Counted from the stretch's first letter, positions 25,799 through 35,725 are shown. The stretch: 64,000 nt of DNA from Sporohalobacter salinus (GCF_016908635.1 NZ_JAFBEG010000010.1:22600-86599); one strand, 5' to 3'. Numbers and translations are program-made. Notes: generated by a model not told the origin, from the letters alone.

Positions 25799-26560
25799 AT
25801 GAGATTAAAAATTAAGGCAATAAGCTTGATAGTGTTAATGTTAATTTTGATTGGTGTAGGATCTGGTTTTGCTTCTGAAATTACTGGAAAAAAGATACTA
25901 GATAAGGCAGAAACAAGTATGGATTACGGTCACTTTAAGGGCAAGTCCAAAATGATAATTTATACTACTAGTGGAGATAAGAGAGTTTTAAAAATGAAAA
26001 TGTGGGGGAAAGGAACTGAAAAATCTATGATGAAATATTATGCTCCTTCACGGGTTGAAGGAGTAGCGTTTCTCTATTTTTCTAATGATATTTGGTCTTA
26101 TTTTCCCAGAACTGGCCGAACTAGACATCTTGCTTCGCATATTAAAAATCAAAAAATGATGGGGAGTTCCTTTAATTATGAAGATTTTAGCAATGATATA
26201 TTTGATGATTACCAAGGCAAATTAATTAAAGAAGAGAGGTTTAAAGAAAAAAAATGTTATGTTGTAAAGGCTAAAGCTAAAAATGAGACAACAGCTTATG
26301 ACCAATATATTGCCTGGATAACTAAAGAAGAATTTACACCGTTGAAAATTGATTATTATAATAAGGGAAGAAAAATTAAGGAAATGAGAGTTAAAGCCTT
26401 TCTAAATATAAACGAAGATATAAAAGTAAAAAAGATGGTAATGAAAGATTTAAGAGAAGATGATAAAACTGTATTTAAGTATTCAGAGATAAAAACAGGA
26501 GTTAATTTTAGACCTAACTTTTTTCATAAGCGAAATTTAGAAAGGATTTCTCATAGATAG
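25799..26560 (+). CDS. LolA-like outer-membrane lipoprotein-sorting family protein
   Basis: 253 residues with a signal peptide (basic N-terminus, LIVLMLILIGVGSGFASE). GKSKMIIYTTSGDKRVLKMKMWGKGTEKSMMKYYAPSRVEGVAFLYFSNDIWSYFPRTGRTRHLA and MGSSFNYEDFSNDI match the LolA-like periplasmic carrier family that accompanies MMPL exporters. It probably ferries the exporter's hydrophobic cargo across the periplasm. RBS AGGAGGAG. It is 12 bp before the beta-barrel gene. Confidence 0.85.
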   Translation: MRLKIKAISLIVLMLILIGVGSGFASEITGKKILDKAETSMDYGHFKGKSKMIIYTTSGDKRVLKMKMWGKGTEKSMMKYYAPSRVEGVAFLYFSNDIWSYFPRTGRTRHLASHIKNQKMMGSSFNYEDFSNDIFDDYQGKLIKEERFKEKKCYVVKAKAKNETTAYDQYIAWITKEEFTPLKIDYYNKGRKIKEMRVKAFLNINEDIKVKKMVMKDLREDDKTVFKYSEIKTGVNFRPNFFHKRNLERISHR

Positions 26561-26572
26561 GAGGGGAGTAAA

Positions 26573-27781
26573 ATGAGAAAAAAGTTAATACCTGTTGTAG
26601 TGACGGTATTAGTAGTTATAACTTCTTCACCATTACAGGCAGTAGATTTGTCTTACGGTGGGCAAGTGAATAGTTATTTGGAACAATATGAAGAGGAAGG
26701 GACTAATTACTTTACTTCTTTAACTGAATTAAAGCTGAAATTAACTGGCCAATTGGCTAATTGGAGCTTTCATTTTGACGGTAGTTTAAATCTAGATGAA
26801 CAAGAAATGGAAGGGTGGGCAGATTATTCACCAGAAGGTGATACAGAATTAAATAAATTGTATTTTAATTTGTGGCTACCTAAAGGAGAAGTAAAAGTCG
26901 GCAAACAAAGAATAGCCTGGGGCTCTGGTTATTTCTTTAACCCAACTGATATTATTAATCCGATAGATGATAATAGTAAAGTAAGTAGTAGGCAGAGTAA
27001 GAGCAAACGGAATACAAATAGTGTATATGGAATGTATTATCTGCCGCAGGGTACTTTAGAAGGAGTGATAGTTACTGATTTTCAGGAAATTGGCCCCGGA
27101 ACTGAAAAGGAAGCTAATTCTTATATTAATCAGATAAATCCTTTATTTTCAGGTGAAATAAAGCTGCCCAATGGATTTAATGAAGAAAAGGAATGGGCCC
27201 TAAAGTATTCTACGTTAATTAATAATTTTGATGTTGCTTTAAATTATTATCAGGGTAGAGAAGATCATCCAGTGCCTCAAATTAATCCCCGGAAAAGAAA
27301 AGTAATTTTATCTTATCCTGAAAAAAAGATGATTGGCTTTGATACAGCAGGTACTTTAGATGATGTAGGAGTGTGGGGGGAAGCTTCTTATTCCTTCCCT
27401 GACAAAGGAGATAATTACTCACAGATAATAATAGGTATGGACTACACTTTTGCAACGGGAATTCACTTATTAGGAGAGTATTATAGAGATGAAAGCTTAG
27501 GTAATTATACGGTAAAAGAAGTAACTGAAAAAGATTTTATTACTCTCCGAAGTGATTATGATTTAACAGATTCAATTGAAATTTCTGGTAATGGCATATT
27601 TTCTTTAGAATCTGACTTTACTGGTTTAGCAGGAAAAGTTACTTATTCTTATACTCAAGATATTGAATTAAAAGTAGGAGTTAATAAACTTATAAATGAA
27701 GAAGGAACGGTTTTTGCTAGTGAAAGTAGTTTGCTTCCTTTTAAAAATAAAATATACTTTAAGGGCACATATTATTTTTAG
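26573..27781 (+). CDS. Outer-membrane beta-barrel protein (DUF1302-like)
   Basis: 402 residues with signal peptide cleaved near SSPLQA-VD. The mature part alternates short amphipathic strands (VDLSYGGQVNSYLEQYEE, GEVKVGKQRIAWGSGYFFNPTDIINPID) and ends in YFKGTYYF, a C-terminal aromatic typical of outer-membrane barrels. The GKQRIAWG...NPTD segment is characteristic of DUF1302-type proteins. Last gene of the cassette; probably the outer-membrane exit or receptor. Together with lnt it shows that the organism is diderm. Confidence 0.82.
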   Translation: MRKKLIPVVVTVLVVITSSPLQAVDLSYGGQVNSYLEQYEEEGTNYFTSLTELKLKLTGQLANWSFHFDGSLNLDEQEMEGWADYSPEGDTELNKLYFNLWLPKGEVKVGKQRIAWGSGYFFNPTDIINPIDDNSKVSSRQSKSKRNTNSVYGMYYLPQGTLEGVIVTDFQEIGPGTEKEANSYINQINPLFSGEIKLPNGFNEEKEWALKYSTLINNFDVALNYYQGREDHPVPQINPRKRKVILSYPEKKMIGFDTAGTLDDVGVWGEASYSFPDKGDNYSQIIIGMDYTFATGIHLLGEYYRDESLGNYTVKEVTEKDFITLRSDYDLTDSIEISGNGIFSLESDFTGLAGKVTYSYTQDIELKVGVNKLINEEGTVFASESSLLPFKNKIYFKGTYYF

Positions 27782-27877
27782 TTTTTAACCCAAAATTTGA
27801 TTTAAAATTAAGTTGAAGAAATCTCCGGGCCAACTATATGTTAATCAACTTTATTGTAACTTTGTCAGCTATTTATT
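27782..27877. other. Spacer with no recognised feature
   Basis: Short AT-rich stretch between the export cassette and the transposase remnant; no clear terminator is visible. Confidence 0.4.
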
Positions 27878-27889
27878 ACTGGGGTGATT

Positions 27890-28190
27890 AATCTCGAAGG
27901 TCTCTTAAAATAGCTAGTCTTAATTTCTTTTCAGTAAATAATTGTTTTAATTTATCATTTTCAAAACTTACTTTTTCTAATTGTTCAAAAATTTCTTTAA
28001 GCTTTTTCTTTTTGTCTTTAGGTGAAGATTCGACCGATTCAGTTTCACGAGCTTTTTTAATCCACGAATAAACAGTACTTTTAGAAATCTCATGACGTCT
28101 GGCTACTAAAGCAGTATTGCCAACTTGTCTACATCTTTTAACAATTTATTCTTTGAATTCATCAGAATATTGATTTTTAGTCTTTTAGAC
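27890..28190 (-). pseudogene. IS3-type transposase OrfA remnant
   Basis: On the minus strand: KTKNQYSDEFKE, an in-frame TAA, then IVKRCRQVGNTALVARRHEISKSTVYSWIKKARE and a C-terminal coiled stretch ending LFTEKKLRLAILRDLRD-stop. This is the HTH_Tnp_1 helix-turn-helix and leucine-zipper-like tail of IS3-family OrfA. No start codon, one internal stop, and no OrfB follows. Confidence 0.78.
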
Positions 28191-28269
28191 CTCCGAATTG
28201 TAAAATAGAAGGTGAAAATTATGTTATATTAAAAATAGAGATCAACTTTCTATTTTTGGTTATAGAGCT

Positions 28270-29030
28270 ATGAAATTATCAACAAAGATGATAGGATTTG
28301 TTACTATCTCCGCGATAAACTAATACAAAGTTATCTACAGATTTAAAAAAGGAAAATATTCAAATTTAATAAAATATTATTTTTACAATTTCTACGGTAA
28401 TGTTAATTCTATTATCTGGAGAAAGGTATGCTCTTTTTCCTATGGTATCTTTATTTCTCTTTTGGTAATTTCTATATATTTTAGAAAAAGAGTAATCTAT
28501 TCATATATAACTTCGATTATAATTAAATTCAATTGTTTTTTAAAATTTATCTTTTCAACCATGATAGTATCGATCTATTTTTTCTAATATTTTTCTTTTT
28601 AGTACTGGAGTTATAGCTGTATTTTCCTCTAATATTGTTAGGAAATCAATGAAGAAAAGCAAAATATTGAAACTACAATAAATAGTATTGAAGAAATTAA
28701 TCAAGTAGTTAAGGAGTTAGATAATAGAAGAAATAAATGAACTAGTTGAATTAATCACTAATATAACTGAATAAACTAATTTGTTAGCGCTAAATGCTTC
28801 TGTAGAAGCAGCTAGGGCAGGTGAGTACAGGGCAGTAGTAGTAAATGAAATTAAAGAATTGGCAGAAGAAACTAGTCATGCGACGGAAAAAGTTGCTGAA
28901 TTAGTTAGAAGAACATAGTACCAAGAATACTATTGATGATTTAGCCTAACAAAGTGATGGAATAGATGATGCTGCAAAAGATATAAGTAATATATTTATA
29001 GAAATTAAAAAACTTATTAGAAAAATCTGA
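28270..29030 (+). pseudogene. Methyl-accepting chemotaxis protein, decayed
   Basis: Starts MKLSTKMIGFVTISAI behind a plausible start context, then breaks up with stops. The C-terminal signalling hairpin is still readable at about 28770-28910: [17 protein letters not shown], then [24 protein letters not shown], with stops and frameshifts on both sides. The length is only half that of a normal receptor, so parts are deleted. A 24-bp stretch around its start (28252-28275) recurs with few changes at 29967-29990. Confidence 0.8.
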
Positions 29031-29121
29031 GTGGTAATTCTGGTCTTAAACTTGGTAGTAGAGAGATAGCAGAAGAAGTAAATTTAAAATTGCAATATAA
29101 AAGTCAAATGGAGGGATTAAT

Positions 29122-29943
29122 ATGTGTAAAAAAGTAGTTTTGGTAACTGGGGCAAGTTCAGGAATTGGTAAGGCGACTGCTAAAAAATTAATTGAAGAAG
29201 GATATACTGTTTATGGTGCAGCAAGGCGTTTAGAAAAGATGGAGAATTTGAAGAAAATGGGAGAAGGATCAATAAAAATGGACATTACAAAAGAGGAAGA
29301 TATTAAAAATTGTGTTGATAAGATTATCAAAGAGCAAGGAAAAATTGATGTACTTTTTAATAATGCAGGATTTGGTTTATATGGTGCTGTTGAAGATGTG
29401 AGTCTTGAGGATGCTAGATATCAGTTTGAAGTAAATTTGTTTGGACTGGCTAGAATTACACAACTGGTGTTGCCGCATATGAGAAAGCAAAAATCAGGTA
29501 CAATTATAAATACATCATCAATAGGTGGTAGAATTTATACTCCATTTGGGGCCTGGTATCATGCAACCAAACATGCCTTAGAAGGTTGGTCAGATGTTTT
29601 GAGATTGGAAGTCGAGCAATTTGGAATTGATGTTGTAATTATTGAACCCGGAATTATAGAAACAGAATTTGCTGATGCTGTTAGTAGTTCGATGATGAAA
29701 AATTCAGGTGATGGTCTTTATAAAGATATGGCAAAAGTAGTGGCAAAATCTATGGAAGATTCTTATAAAGAAGGGAATGGTTCCTGCCCAACAGTAATTG
29801 CTAAAACAGTTTCTAAAGCCATAAAAGCTAGAAAACCTAAAACAAGATATGTAGCCGGGAAAATGGCAAAGCCATTAATGTTTATGAGAAAGTGGTTACC
29901 TGATAAAATCTTCGATAAAGTTATTATGAGTCAAATGAAATAA
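29122..29943 (+). CDS. Short-chain dehydrogenase/reductase
   Basis: 273 residues. TGASSGIGKATAKKL (NAD(P) glycine motif, residue 9 on), NNAGFGLYG, the catalytic Ser in NTSSIGG and the Y-x-x-x-K in YHATKHALEG. The classical SDR length is about 250; the extra C-terminus (RKWLPDKIFDKVIMSQMK) is common in the DltE-like or retinol-dehydrogenase-like group. RBS GGAGGG. Intact and solitary; substrate unknown. Confidence 0.88.
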   Translation: MCKKVVLVTGASSGIGKATAKKLIEEGYTVYGAARRLEKMENLKKMGEGSIKMDITKEEDIKNCVDKIIKEQGKIDVLFNNAGFGLYGAVEDVSLEDARYQFEVNLFGLARITQLVLPHMRKQKSGTIINTSSIGGRIYTPFGAWYHATKHALEGWSDVLRLEVEQFGIDVVIIEPGIIETEFADAVSSSMMKNSGDGLYKDMAKVVAKSMEDSYKEGNGSCPTVIAKTVSKAIKARKPKTRYVAGKMAKPLMFMRKWLPDKIFDKVIMSQMK

Positions 29944-30003
29944 CTTAATATAGAAAAACATCTAATATCTATTCTTGGTTATGGAGCTATGAGTCTACTG
30001 ACA

Positions 30004-30027
30004 ACAATTGACCGTTGTGTCAATTGT
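30004..30027. repeat. Small inverted repeat downstream of the SDR gene
   Basis: ACAATTGAC, 6 bp, GTCAATTGT. It could be a regulator site of Crp/Fnr type or part of a decayed element; the surrounding 29944-30176 holds no gene. Confidence 0.3.
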
Positions 30028-30176
30028 CACCAATTACAAAAGCTTCAGATTAGCTGATTTGTCTTATAAAAAGAGAACTAGAGTGGTTGAAACATTAATA
30101 CTAATTCTTTAAAATTATAATGCCATTTAGTAAAATTCGTCATATATATCAATAATAAAATTTAAATTTTCCTCAG

Positions 30177-30716
30177 AAACGGTTGTTTTGGAAATTAATA
30201 GTATAGAAATGTTATGTCTTTCTAAAAATATAATATATCAAATAAAAAAAGACTAGGGTGGATCCAACCCCCTAGTCTTTTCCAGAACTATCTATATTTA
30301 TTAATGGCAGAGATTAAAGTGATCCCTGCCTTACTCGAAAGATATAGAAAATAGACAGTACTGGAATTCTATAATTATTTTCTGTAAAATTCAAATAATA
30401 TATTTATGTAGTATTTGTTAATTATCATAACTAACTGTCAATATTGTTTATTATTACAAATTTAATATCATAACATTTTAGAGAAACAAATATGCTTAAT
30501 AAATCAAATAGATTATGGCAAAGGTGATTACTATGAAAAAGATAATTATAATTTTAATTGATTACATATCTTATTTGGCCCAATTATTTGCAATATTTAT
30601 AATTGCAAATGGAATAATAGTAGTCTTCTGGATTAACCTAAAAGATATTTTTGGTAGAGAAGATGATGTTAATGTTATGAAAAAGAGTAGAGCAAAATTA
30701 GGACGTTCATTTTCTG
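30177..30716. repeat. Duplicated 0.54-kb block, copy 2
   Basis: Nearly identical to 12455-12991, and here it carries the intact DUF1622 gene. Two strong stem-loops lie in the first third: GACTAGGG with CCCTAGTC (30250-30278) and GGCAG...CTGCC (30306-30330). Read on the minus strand the first ends in seven T, so the block may encode a minus-strand structured RNA ending near 30242, or the plus-strand leader of the DUF1622 gene. Confidence 0.85.
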
Positions 30717-30859
30717 TAGGACTGGGTATATTAATTGGTTCAAGTATTTTAAGAAGTGTAGTAGCTCCTACTTGGAATGATATAGGTCAACTAGCAGCAA
30801 TAATAGGCATTAGAACTGTTTTAAACTATTTTTTAACTAGAGATATGGGGACTACATAG
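30533..30859 (+). CDS. DUF1622 family membrane protein
   Basis: 108 residues from the ATG at 30533, chosen because AAAGGTGATT lies just upstream; an earlier ATG at 30515 lies ahead of it. Three hydrophobic segments and the conserved APTWNDIGQLAAIIGIRTVLNYFL near the C-terminus. Function unknown. It is the intact partner of the broken copy at 12810. The next gene, miaB, starts about 170 bp later with its own promoter region. Confidence 0.85.
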   Translation: MKKIIIILIDYISYLAQLFAIFIIANGIIVVFWINLKDIFGREDDVNVMKKSRAKLGRSFSVGLGILIGSSILRSVVAPTWNDIGQLAAIIGIRTVLNYFLTRDMGTT

Positions 30860-31031
30860 ATCGAGTTAAAAAGAAATTAAGGAAATCTGCAATTTGATTT
30901 TAATTATACTATTATGTATAATAATATAGAAAAAGTTTATGTTTGCAATGAAGTTGAATTTTTATGAATAAATTCCAATTATATTGTATAATATTTCTTT
31001 TATTTGAATAGAATAAGGAGTGAAGTTGAAA

Positions 31032-32384
31032 ATGAATAAAGAAGAGAAAAAAGGTAAAAATATTGAAGGTTTCTTTTATATTGATACTTATGGTTGTCAA
31101 ATGAATGAACATGATTCGGAAAAATTAGCTGGAGTATTAAAAGAAAAAGGCTATAAATCAATAAACAATATAGAAAAAGCAGATGTGATAATTCTTAATA
31201 CTTGCTGTATTAGAGAAAATGCTGAGGTTAAAGTTCATGGTAAGATAGGATATTTAAAACAGTATAAAAGAGAAAATCCTGAGTTGATTATTGGTGTTTG
31301 TGGTTGTATGATGCAACAAGAAGGAATGGCAAAAAAAATTAAAGATATGCATCCTCATGTAGATATAGTATTCGGCACTCATAATATCCATGAATTTTCT
31401 AGCCTTTTAGAATCAGCAAAGGAAGAATCAGAAACCCTTATTGATATTTGGGGAGAAAAAGAAGGTTTAATACCAAATCTTCCAACAAAGCGAGAAACTG
31501 ATCATAAAGCTTGGGTGACAATCATTTACGGTTGTAATAATTTCTGTACCTATTGTATTGTACCCTATGTTCGAGGACGCGAAAAAAGCCGATCGGTGAT
31601 GGATATAGTAAATGAAATTAAAGAATTAGCTAGTGATGGAGTAAAAGAAATTACATTACTCGGACAGAATGTTAATTCTTATGGGCGTGACTTGGATAAA
31701 GAAATAGATTTTGCTAATTTATTAGAGCGATTAGATCAAATAAAAGGTATTGAAAGAATTCGTTATATGACTTCACATCCTCGAGACTTTACTACTAAAT
31801 TAGTTAAAACAATCGCTGATAGCGATAAAGTATGTGAACATTTCCATCTACCGGTACAATCAGGTAGTAGTCGTATTTTAAAAAAGATGAATCGTGGCTA
31901 TACACAGAAAGAGTATCTCACATTAGTAGAAGAAATTCGCAAATATATTCCTCAAGCAGCGATTACTACAGATTTTATTGTTGGTTTCCCTGGAGAAACA
32001 GAAGAAGATTTTGTTGAAACAATAAAAATAGTTAAAGAAGTAGAATTTGACATGGCTTATACTTTTAAATATTCACAGCGTAGTGGAACGCCCGCAGCAA
32101 AAATGGAAGAGCAGATTGATGAAGAAATCAAACAGAATCGTCTTCAGAAGTTAATGGATATTCAAAGTAATATCAGTGCTCAAAAGAATAAAAAACTGAT
32201 TGGAAAGACAGTAGAAGTTCTTGGAGATGGAGAAAGCAAAAATAATGCCGATCGTCAAACCGGTAGAACCAGAACTAATAAAATAGTTGTATTTAATTCT
32301 GATAAAGATTTGACAGGCAAGCTAATAAATGTTAAGATAAATAAGGCGTCTAGCTGGACGTTAAATGGAGATTTAGTGAGATAA
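31032..32384 (+). CDS. miaB: tRNA-2-methylthio-N6-dimethylallyladenosine synthase
   Basis: Radical-SAM enzyme that adds the methylthio group to i6A37 in tRNA. 450 residues: N-terminal UPF0004 domain with the second Fe-S cluster cysteines (YGCQMNEHDSE, NTCCIRENAE, GVCGCMMQQ), the radical-SAM C-x3-C-x2-C in YGCNNFCTYCIVPYVRGREKSR, and the C-terminal TRAM domain. AAGGAG at 31015-31020 serves either this ATG or the in-frame TTG at 31026. The genes miaB-ricA-mutS-mutL-miaA follow the conserved Firmicute order. Confidence 0.95.
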   Translation: MNKEEKKGKNIEGFFYIDTYGCQMNEHDSEKLAGVLKEKGYKSINNIEKADVIILNTCCIRENAEVKVHGKIGYLKQYKRENPELIIGVCGCMMQQEGMAKKIKDMHPHVDIVFGTHNIHEFSSLLESAKEESETLIDIWGEKEGLIPNLPTKRETDHKAWVTIIYGCNNFCTYCIVPYVRGREKSRSVMDIVNEIKELASDGVKEITLLGQNVNSYGRDLDKEIDFANLLERLDQIKGIERIRYMTSHPRDFTTKLVKTIADSDKVCEHFHLPVQSGSSRILKKMNRGYTQKEYLTLVEEIRKYIPQAAITTDFIVGFPGETEEDFVETIKIVKEVEFDMAYTFKYSQRSGTPAAKMEEQIDEEIKQNRLQKLMDIQSNISAQKNKKLIGKTVEVLGDGESKNNADRQTGRTRTNKIVVFNSDKDLTGKLINVKINKASSWTLNGDLVR

Positions 32385-32461
32385 TTTAAGAAAATAGGAG
32401 GATATTGGTCTTTTTTCTTGAAAGATTAATATTGTAAACACACCCGGAGGTGGATTAATTT

Positions 32462-32833
32462 ATGTCAATTATGGATAAAGCAGAAGAATTAGGAGACGAA
32501 ATTTTAGAATCATCTGAGTACAATGAACTAAAAGCTGCTGAAGAAGCTGTAGAAAGTGATGAAACAGCAAAAAGCTTATTAGATGAATTTCAAGCTGCAC
32601 AAAAAAGACTACAAATGGCACAAGCTAATGGTCAAGAAGTTACTCAAGAACAACAACAAGAAATTCAATCTATTCAAGCTAAGATGCAAGAAAACGAAAA
32701 GATTAAAGAATTTATGGAAGCTCAGCAGAATTTTAATAAGATAATGCAGACAGTAAACCAAGTAATCACTTCAGCATTACAGGGTGAAGAAGAAGCAGCT
32801 GCTGATCAATGCGGCGGATGCTCTGGCTGCTAA
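32462..32833 (+). CDS. ricA: YlbF/YmcA (RicA-like) regulator with Cys-rich tail
   Basis: 123 residues, mostly helical and acidic (KAEELGDEILESSEYNELKAAEEAV), matching the YlbF/YmcA family. In Bacillus the RicA-RicF-RicT complex promotes RNase Y processing and carries Fe-S clusters. The tail DQCGGCSGC supplies three cysteines fit for such a cluster. Position between miaB and mutS is that of B. subtilis ymcA. CCGGAGGTGG ribosome site. Confidence 0.85.
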   Translation: MSIMDKAEELGDEILESSEYNELKAAEEAVESDETAKSLLDEFQAAQKRLQMAQANGQEVTQEQQQEIQSIQAKMQENEKIKEFMEAQQNFNKIMQTVNQVITSALQGEEEAAADQCGGCSGC

Positions 32834-32854
32834 CTCAATAAAAATTTTGCTTAC

Positions 32855-32887
32855 AAAGCCTCAGGTTTATAGCCTGTGGCTTTTTTA
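32855..32887 (+). terminator. Terminator after ricA
   Basis: AAAGCC-tc-AGG / CCT-gt-GGCTTT hairpin with a 2-bp internal mismatch, followed by T6. Confidence 0.85.
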
Positions 32888-32923
32888 ATAATTATACTAC
32901 TTTATTTTTAGAATTCAACATGA

Positions 32924-32929
32924 TATAAT
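32924..32929 (+). promoter_or_regulatory. -10 element of mutS
   Basis: TATAAT in AT-rich DNA just after the terminator, 66 bp upstream of the mutS start; no good -35 element. Confidence 0.4.
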
Positions 32930-32995
32930 ATTATGTTAAGAATATTAGTTACTCAGAATTTACATAGATTGATTTTGGTTAAGGAGGTAGCAAAA

Positions 32996-35701
32996 ATGGC
33001 TAAAAAATTAACTCCGATGATGCAACAATATTTTTCTATTAAGGATGAATATGATGATGCAATTTTATTATTTAGATTAGGTGACTTTTATGAGATGTTT
33101 GCTGATGATGCTGAATTAGCAGCTAGAGAATTAGAATTAACTTTAACTTCTCGAAATAAAGGTAAAGGTAAAAAAACTCCAATGGCAGGTATTCCTTATC
33201 ACTCAGCTGAATCATATATTGCTACATTAATAGATAAAGGCTATCGGGTTGCTATTTGTGAACAAGTAGAAGATCCTAGTGAAACTAGTGGTTTAGTTAA
33301 ACGAGAAGTAGTTAGAGTAATTACTCCAGGAACGGTAATTGATAATGAACTATTGGACGATAAGAATAATAATTATCTTTCAGCAGTTGTAACTAATAAA
33401 AACGGCTTTGGAATTGCAACAGTAGATATTTCTACTGGAGACTTTTCTACAACAGAGTTGACTGGAAAGGAAGCCCAATCCAACCTAATTGATGAATTAG
33501 CTCGAATAAATCCAGCCGAATGTTTAATTGATACTGATTTATATCAAAAAACAGAGATAATTACTTATATTAATCAGCAGTTAGATCCTATTATTAATGA
33601 AATAAATGAACGATTTAACTATAATCAAGCCTATGATTTATTGACAGATCATTTCCAGGTTAATTCTTTAGAGGGGTTTGGTTGTAAAGGCTTAAAAATT
33701 GCTATAACTGCTGCTGGTGCTGCATTGGATTTTTTAATTGAAACTCAAAAAAGAACTTTAAGTCATTTAAATCAGTTAACCACATATTCAACAAAAGATT
33801 ATATGACACTGGATGCCAATACAAGACGAAATTTAGAACTTACAAAGACAATTCGAGACCAATCATACAAAGGAAGCTTACTTTGGGTATTAGATCAGAC
33901 AGTTACAGCTATGGGAGGACGTAAATTACAGAAGTGGCTAGAACAGCCATTATTAGATGTAGAAAATATTAATAATCGATTGAATGCAGTTGGAGAGCTT
34001 AAAGATAATATCTTTCTTAAAGAAGAGCTCAAGGATAATTTAGCTGAGGTTTATGATCTTGAACGATTAATGAGTAAGATTACTTATGGTTCAGCTAATG
34101 CTAGAGACTTAGTTGCTCTTAGAACTTCAGTGTCTAATTTACCAGAAATTAAAGAATTATTGACTCAATTTGAATCATCAAAATTAAAAACAGCTGCTGA
34201 AAAATTAGATACTTTAGAAGATGTTCACACATTGATTGAGAATTCAATTAAAGAAGAACCTCCTGCTACAGTAACTGAAGGAGATATCATAAAAACTGGT
34301 TATGATGAGGAATTAGACGGATTTAGACAAGCTATGAATGAAGGGAAGGACTGGATTGCTAGTTTAGAAAAAGAGGAAAAAGAACGAACTGGAATTAAAT
34401 CGCTAAAGGTTGGTTTCAATAAGGTCCACGGCTATTATATAGAAGTAACCAAAGCTAATTTAGATTTAGTTCCTGATGACTATGAACGAAAACAGACACT
34501 TTCTAATAGTGAAAGATATATTACTCCTGAACTTAAAGAGAAAGAATCTAAAATCTTAGGAGCTGAAGAGAAGAGTGTTGAGTTAGAATATCAATTATTT
34601 ACTGAAATTAGAGAAAAGATAGCCCAACAGACAGAAAGAATTCAGAAAGTAGCCGATATTGTAGCTCAGTTGGACGTATTGGCCTCATTGGCAGAAGTGG
34701 CCATTAATAACGATTACTGTCGACCTAAGGTAGATGCAAGTGATGTAATTGATATTAAAGATGGTCGTCATCCAGTAGTTGAAGAGATGTTAGAAGAAGA
34801 AAGTTTTGTTCCTAATGATAGTTATATTGATTGTGAACAAGATCGGTTTTTAATCATCACTGGTCCTAATATGTCTGGAAAATCTACTTATATGCGTCAA
34901 GTGGCATTAATGGTTTTAATGGCTCAAATTGGTAGTTTTATTCCTGCAGATAATGCGAGAGTTGGCATTGTAGATAGAATTTTTACGCGAGTAGGAGCTT
35001 CTGATGATTTAACTACTGGTCAGAGTACTTTCATGGTTGAAATGAATGAAGTTGCTAATATTCTCAATAATGCTACTCAAAATAGCTTAGTTATTCTAGA
35101 CGAGGTCGGTCGTGGTACCAGTACCTATGACGGATTAAGTATTGCTTGGGCGGTAACAGAATATATAAGTGATCAAAGCAATATTGGAGCTAAATCGCTT
35201 TTTGCGACTCATTATCATGAATTAACCGAATTGGAGTCTAAATTACCAGGAGTGAAGAATTATAATGTTGCTGTGAAAGAAGAAGGTAGTGATATTACCT
35301 TCCTGCGTAAGATTGTACCAGGCAGAGCCAATGATAGTTACGGAATTGAAGTAGCTAAACGCGCGGGGGTGCCTAAATCAGTAATTGATAGAGCTAATGA
35401 AGTTCTAGAAAGATTAGAAACTGAAATGGACAATTATGAACAAATAGATAGCAATTCAGCATCTGAAGTAGCAGCTGAAGCAAGTACTGAACTTAAATCA
35501 GAATCAGAAACTGAATTGAAAGCCGTTGATAATAAACAACAGCGTGGACAATTAGCCTTATTTGCTGCTCAAAATAGTGAGATTATAAAAGAACTTGATA
35601 AATTAGATATCATGTCTATGACTCCTTTAGAAGCTATGCAAAAACTACATCAATTACAACAGGAAGCAAAAGAAGAGTTAAAGACTCAGGGATTAGCTTA
35701 A
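32996..35701 (+). CDS. mutS: DNA mismatch repair protein MutS
   Basis: Mismatch recognition ATPase. About 901 residues from the ATG at 32996, chosen because AAGGAGG (32981-32987) stands ahead of it and MAKKLTPMMQQYFSIKDEYDDAILLFRLGDFYEMF is the canonical N-terminus with the Phe-x-Glu of mismatch binding. The ATPase domain has GPNMSGKSTYMRQ (Walker A), SLVILDEVGRGTSTYDG (Walker B) and ATHYHELTELE. A Ser/Glu-rich linker precedes a C-terminal tail. Followed at 24 bp by mutL. Confidence 0.97.
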   Translation: MAKKLTPMMQQYFSIKDEYDDAILLFRLGDFYEMFADDAELAARELELTLTSRNKGKGKKTPMAGIPYHSAESYIATLIDKGYRVAICEQVEDPSETSGLVKREVVRVITPGTVIDNELLDDKNNNYLSAVVTNKNGFGIATVDISTGDFSTTELTGKEAQSNLIDELARINPAECLIDTDLYQKTEIITYINQQLDPIINEINERFNYNQAYDLLTDHFQVNSLEGFGCKGLKIAITAAGAALDFLIETQKRTLSHLNQLTTYSTKDYMTLDANTRRNLELTKTIRDQSYKGSLLWVLDQTVTAMGGRKLQKWLEQPLLDVENINNRLNAVGELKDNIFLKEELKDNLAEVYDLERLMSKITYGSANARDLVALRTSVSNLPEIKELLTQFESSKLKTAAEKLDTLEDVHTLIENSIKEEPPATVTEGDIIKTGYDEELDGFRQAMNEGKDWIASLEKEEKERTGIKSLKVGFNKVHGYYIEVTKANLDLVPDDYERKQTLSNSERYITPELKEKESKILGAEEKSVELEYQLFTEIREKIAQQTERIQKVADIVAQLDVLASLAEVAINNDYCRPKVDASDVIDIKDGRHPVVEEMLEEESFVPNDSYIDCEQDRFLIITGPNMSGKSTYMRQVALMVLMAQIGSFIPADNARVGIVDRIFTRVGASDDLTTGQSTFMVEMNEVANILNNATQNSLVILDEVGRGTSTYDGLSIAWAVTEYISDQSNIGAKSLFATHYHELTELESKLPGVKNYNVAVKEEGSDITFLRKIVPGRANDSYGIEVAKRAGVPKSVIDRANEVLERLETEMDNYEQIDSNSASEVAAEASTELKSESETELKAVDNKQQRGQLALFAAQNSEIIKELDKLDIMSMTPLEAMQKLHQLQQEAKEELKTQGLA

Positions 35702-35725
35702 GGGAAATTTGAGGAGTGACTAATT

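Noticed and set aside
30250..30280. T-box antiterminator (AGGGTGG)
   Set aside because: Only the AGGGTGG string matches; the rest of a T-box and a synthetase or amino-acid gene are absent, and the string is part of a simple hairpin.
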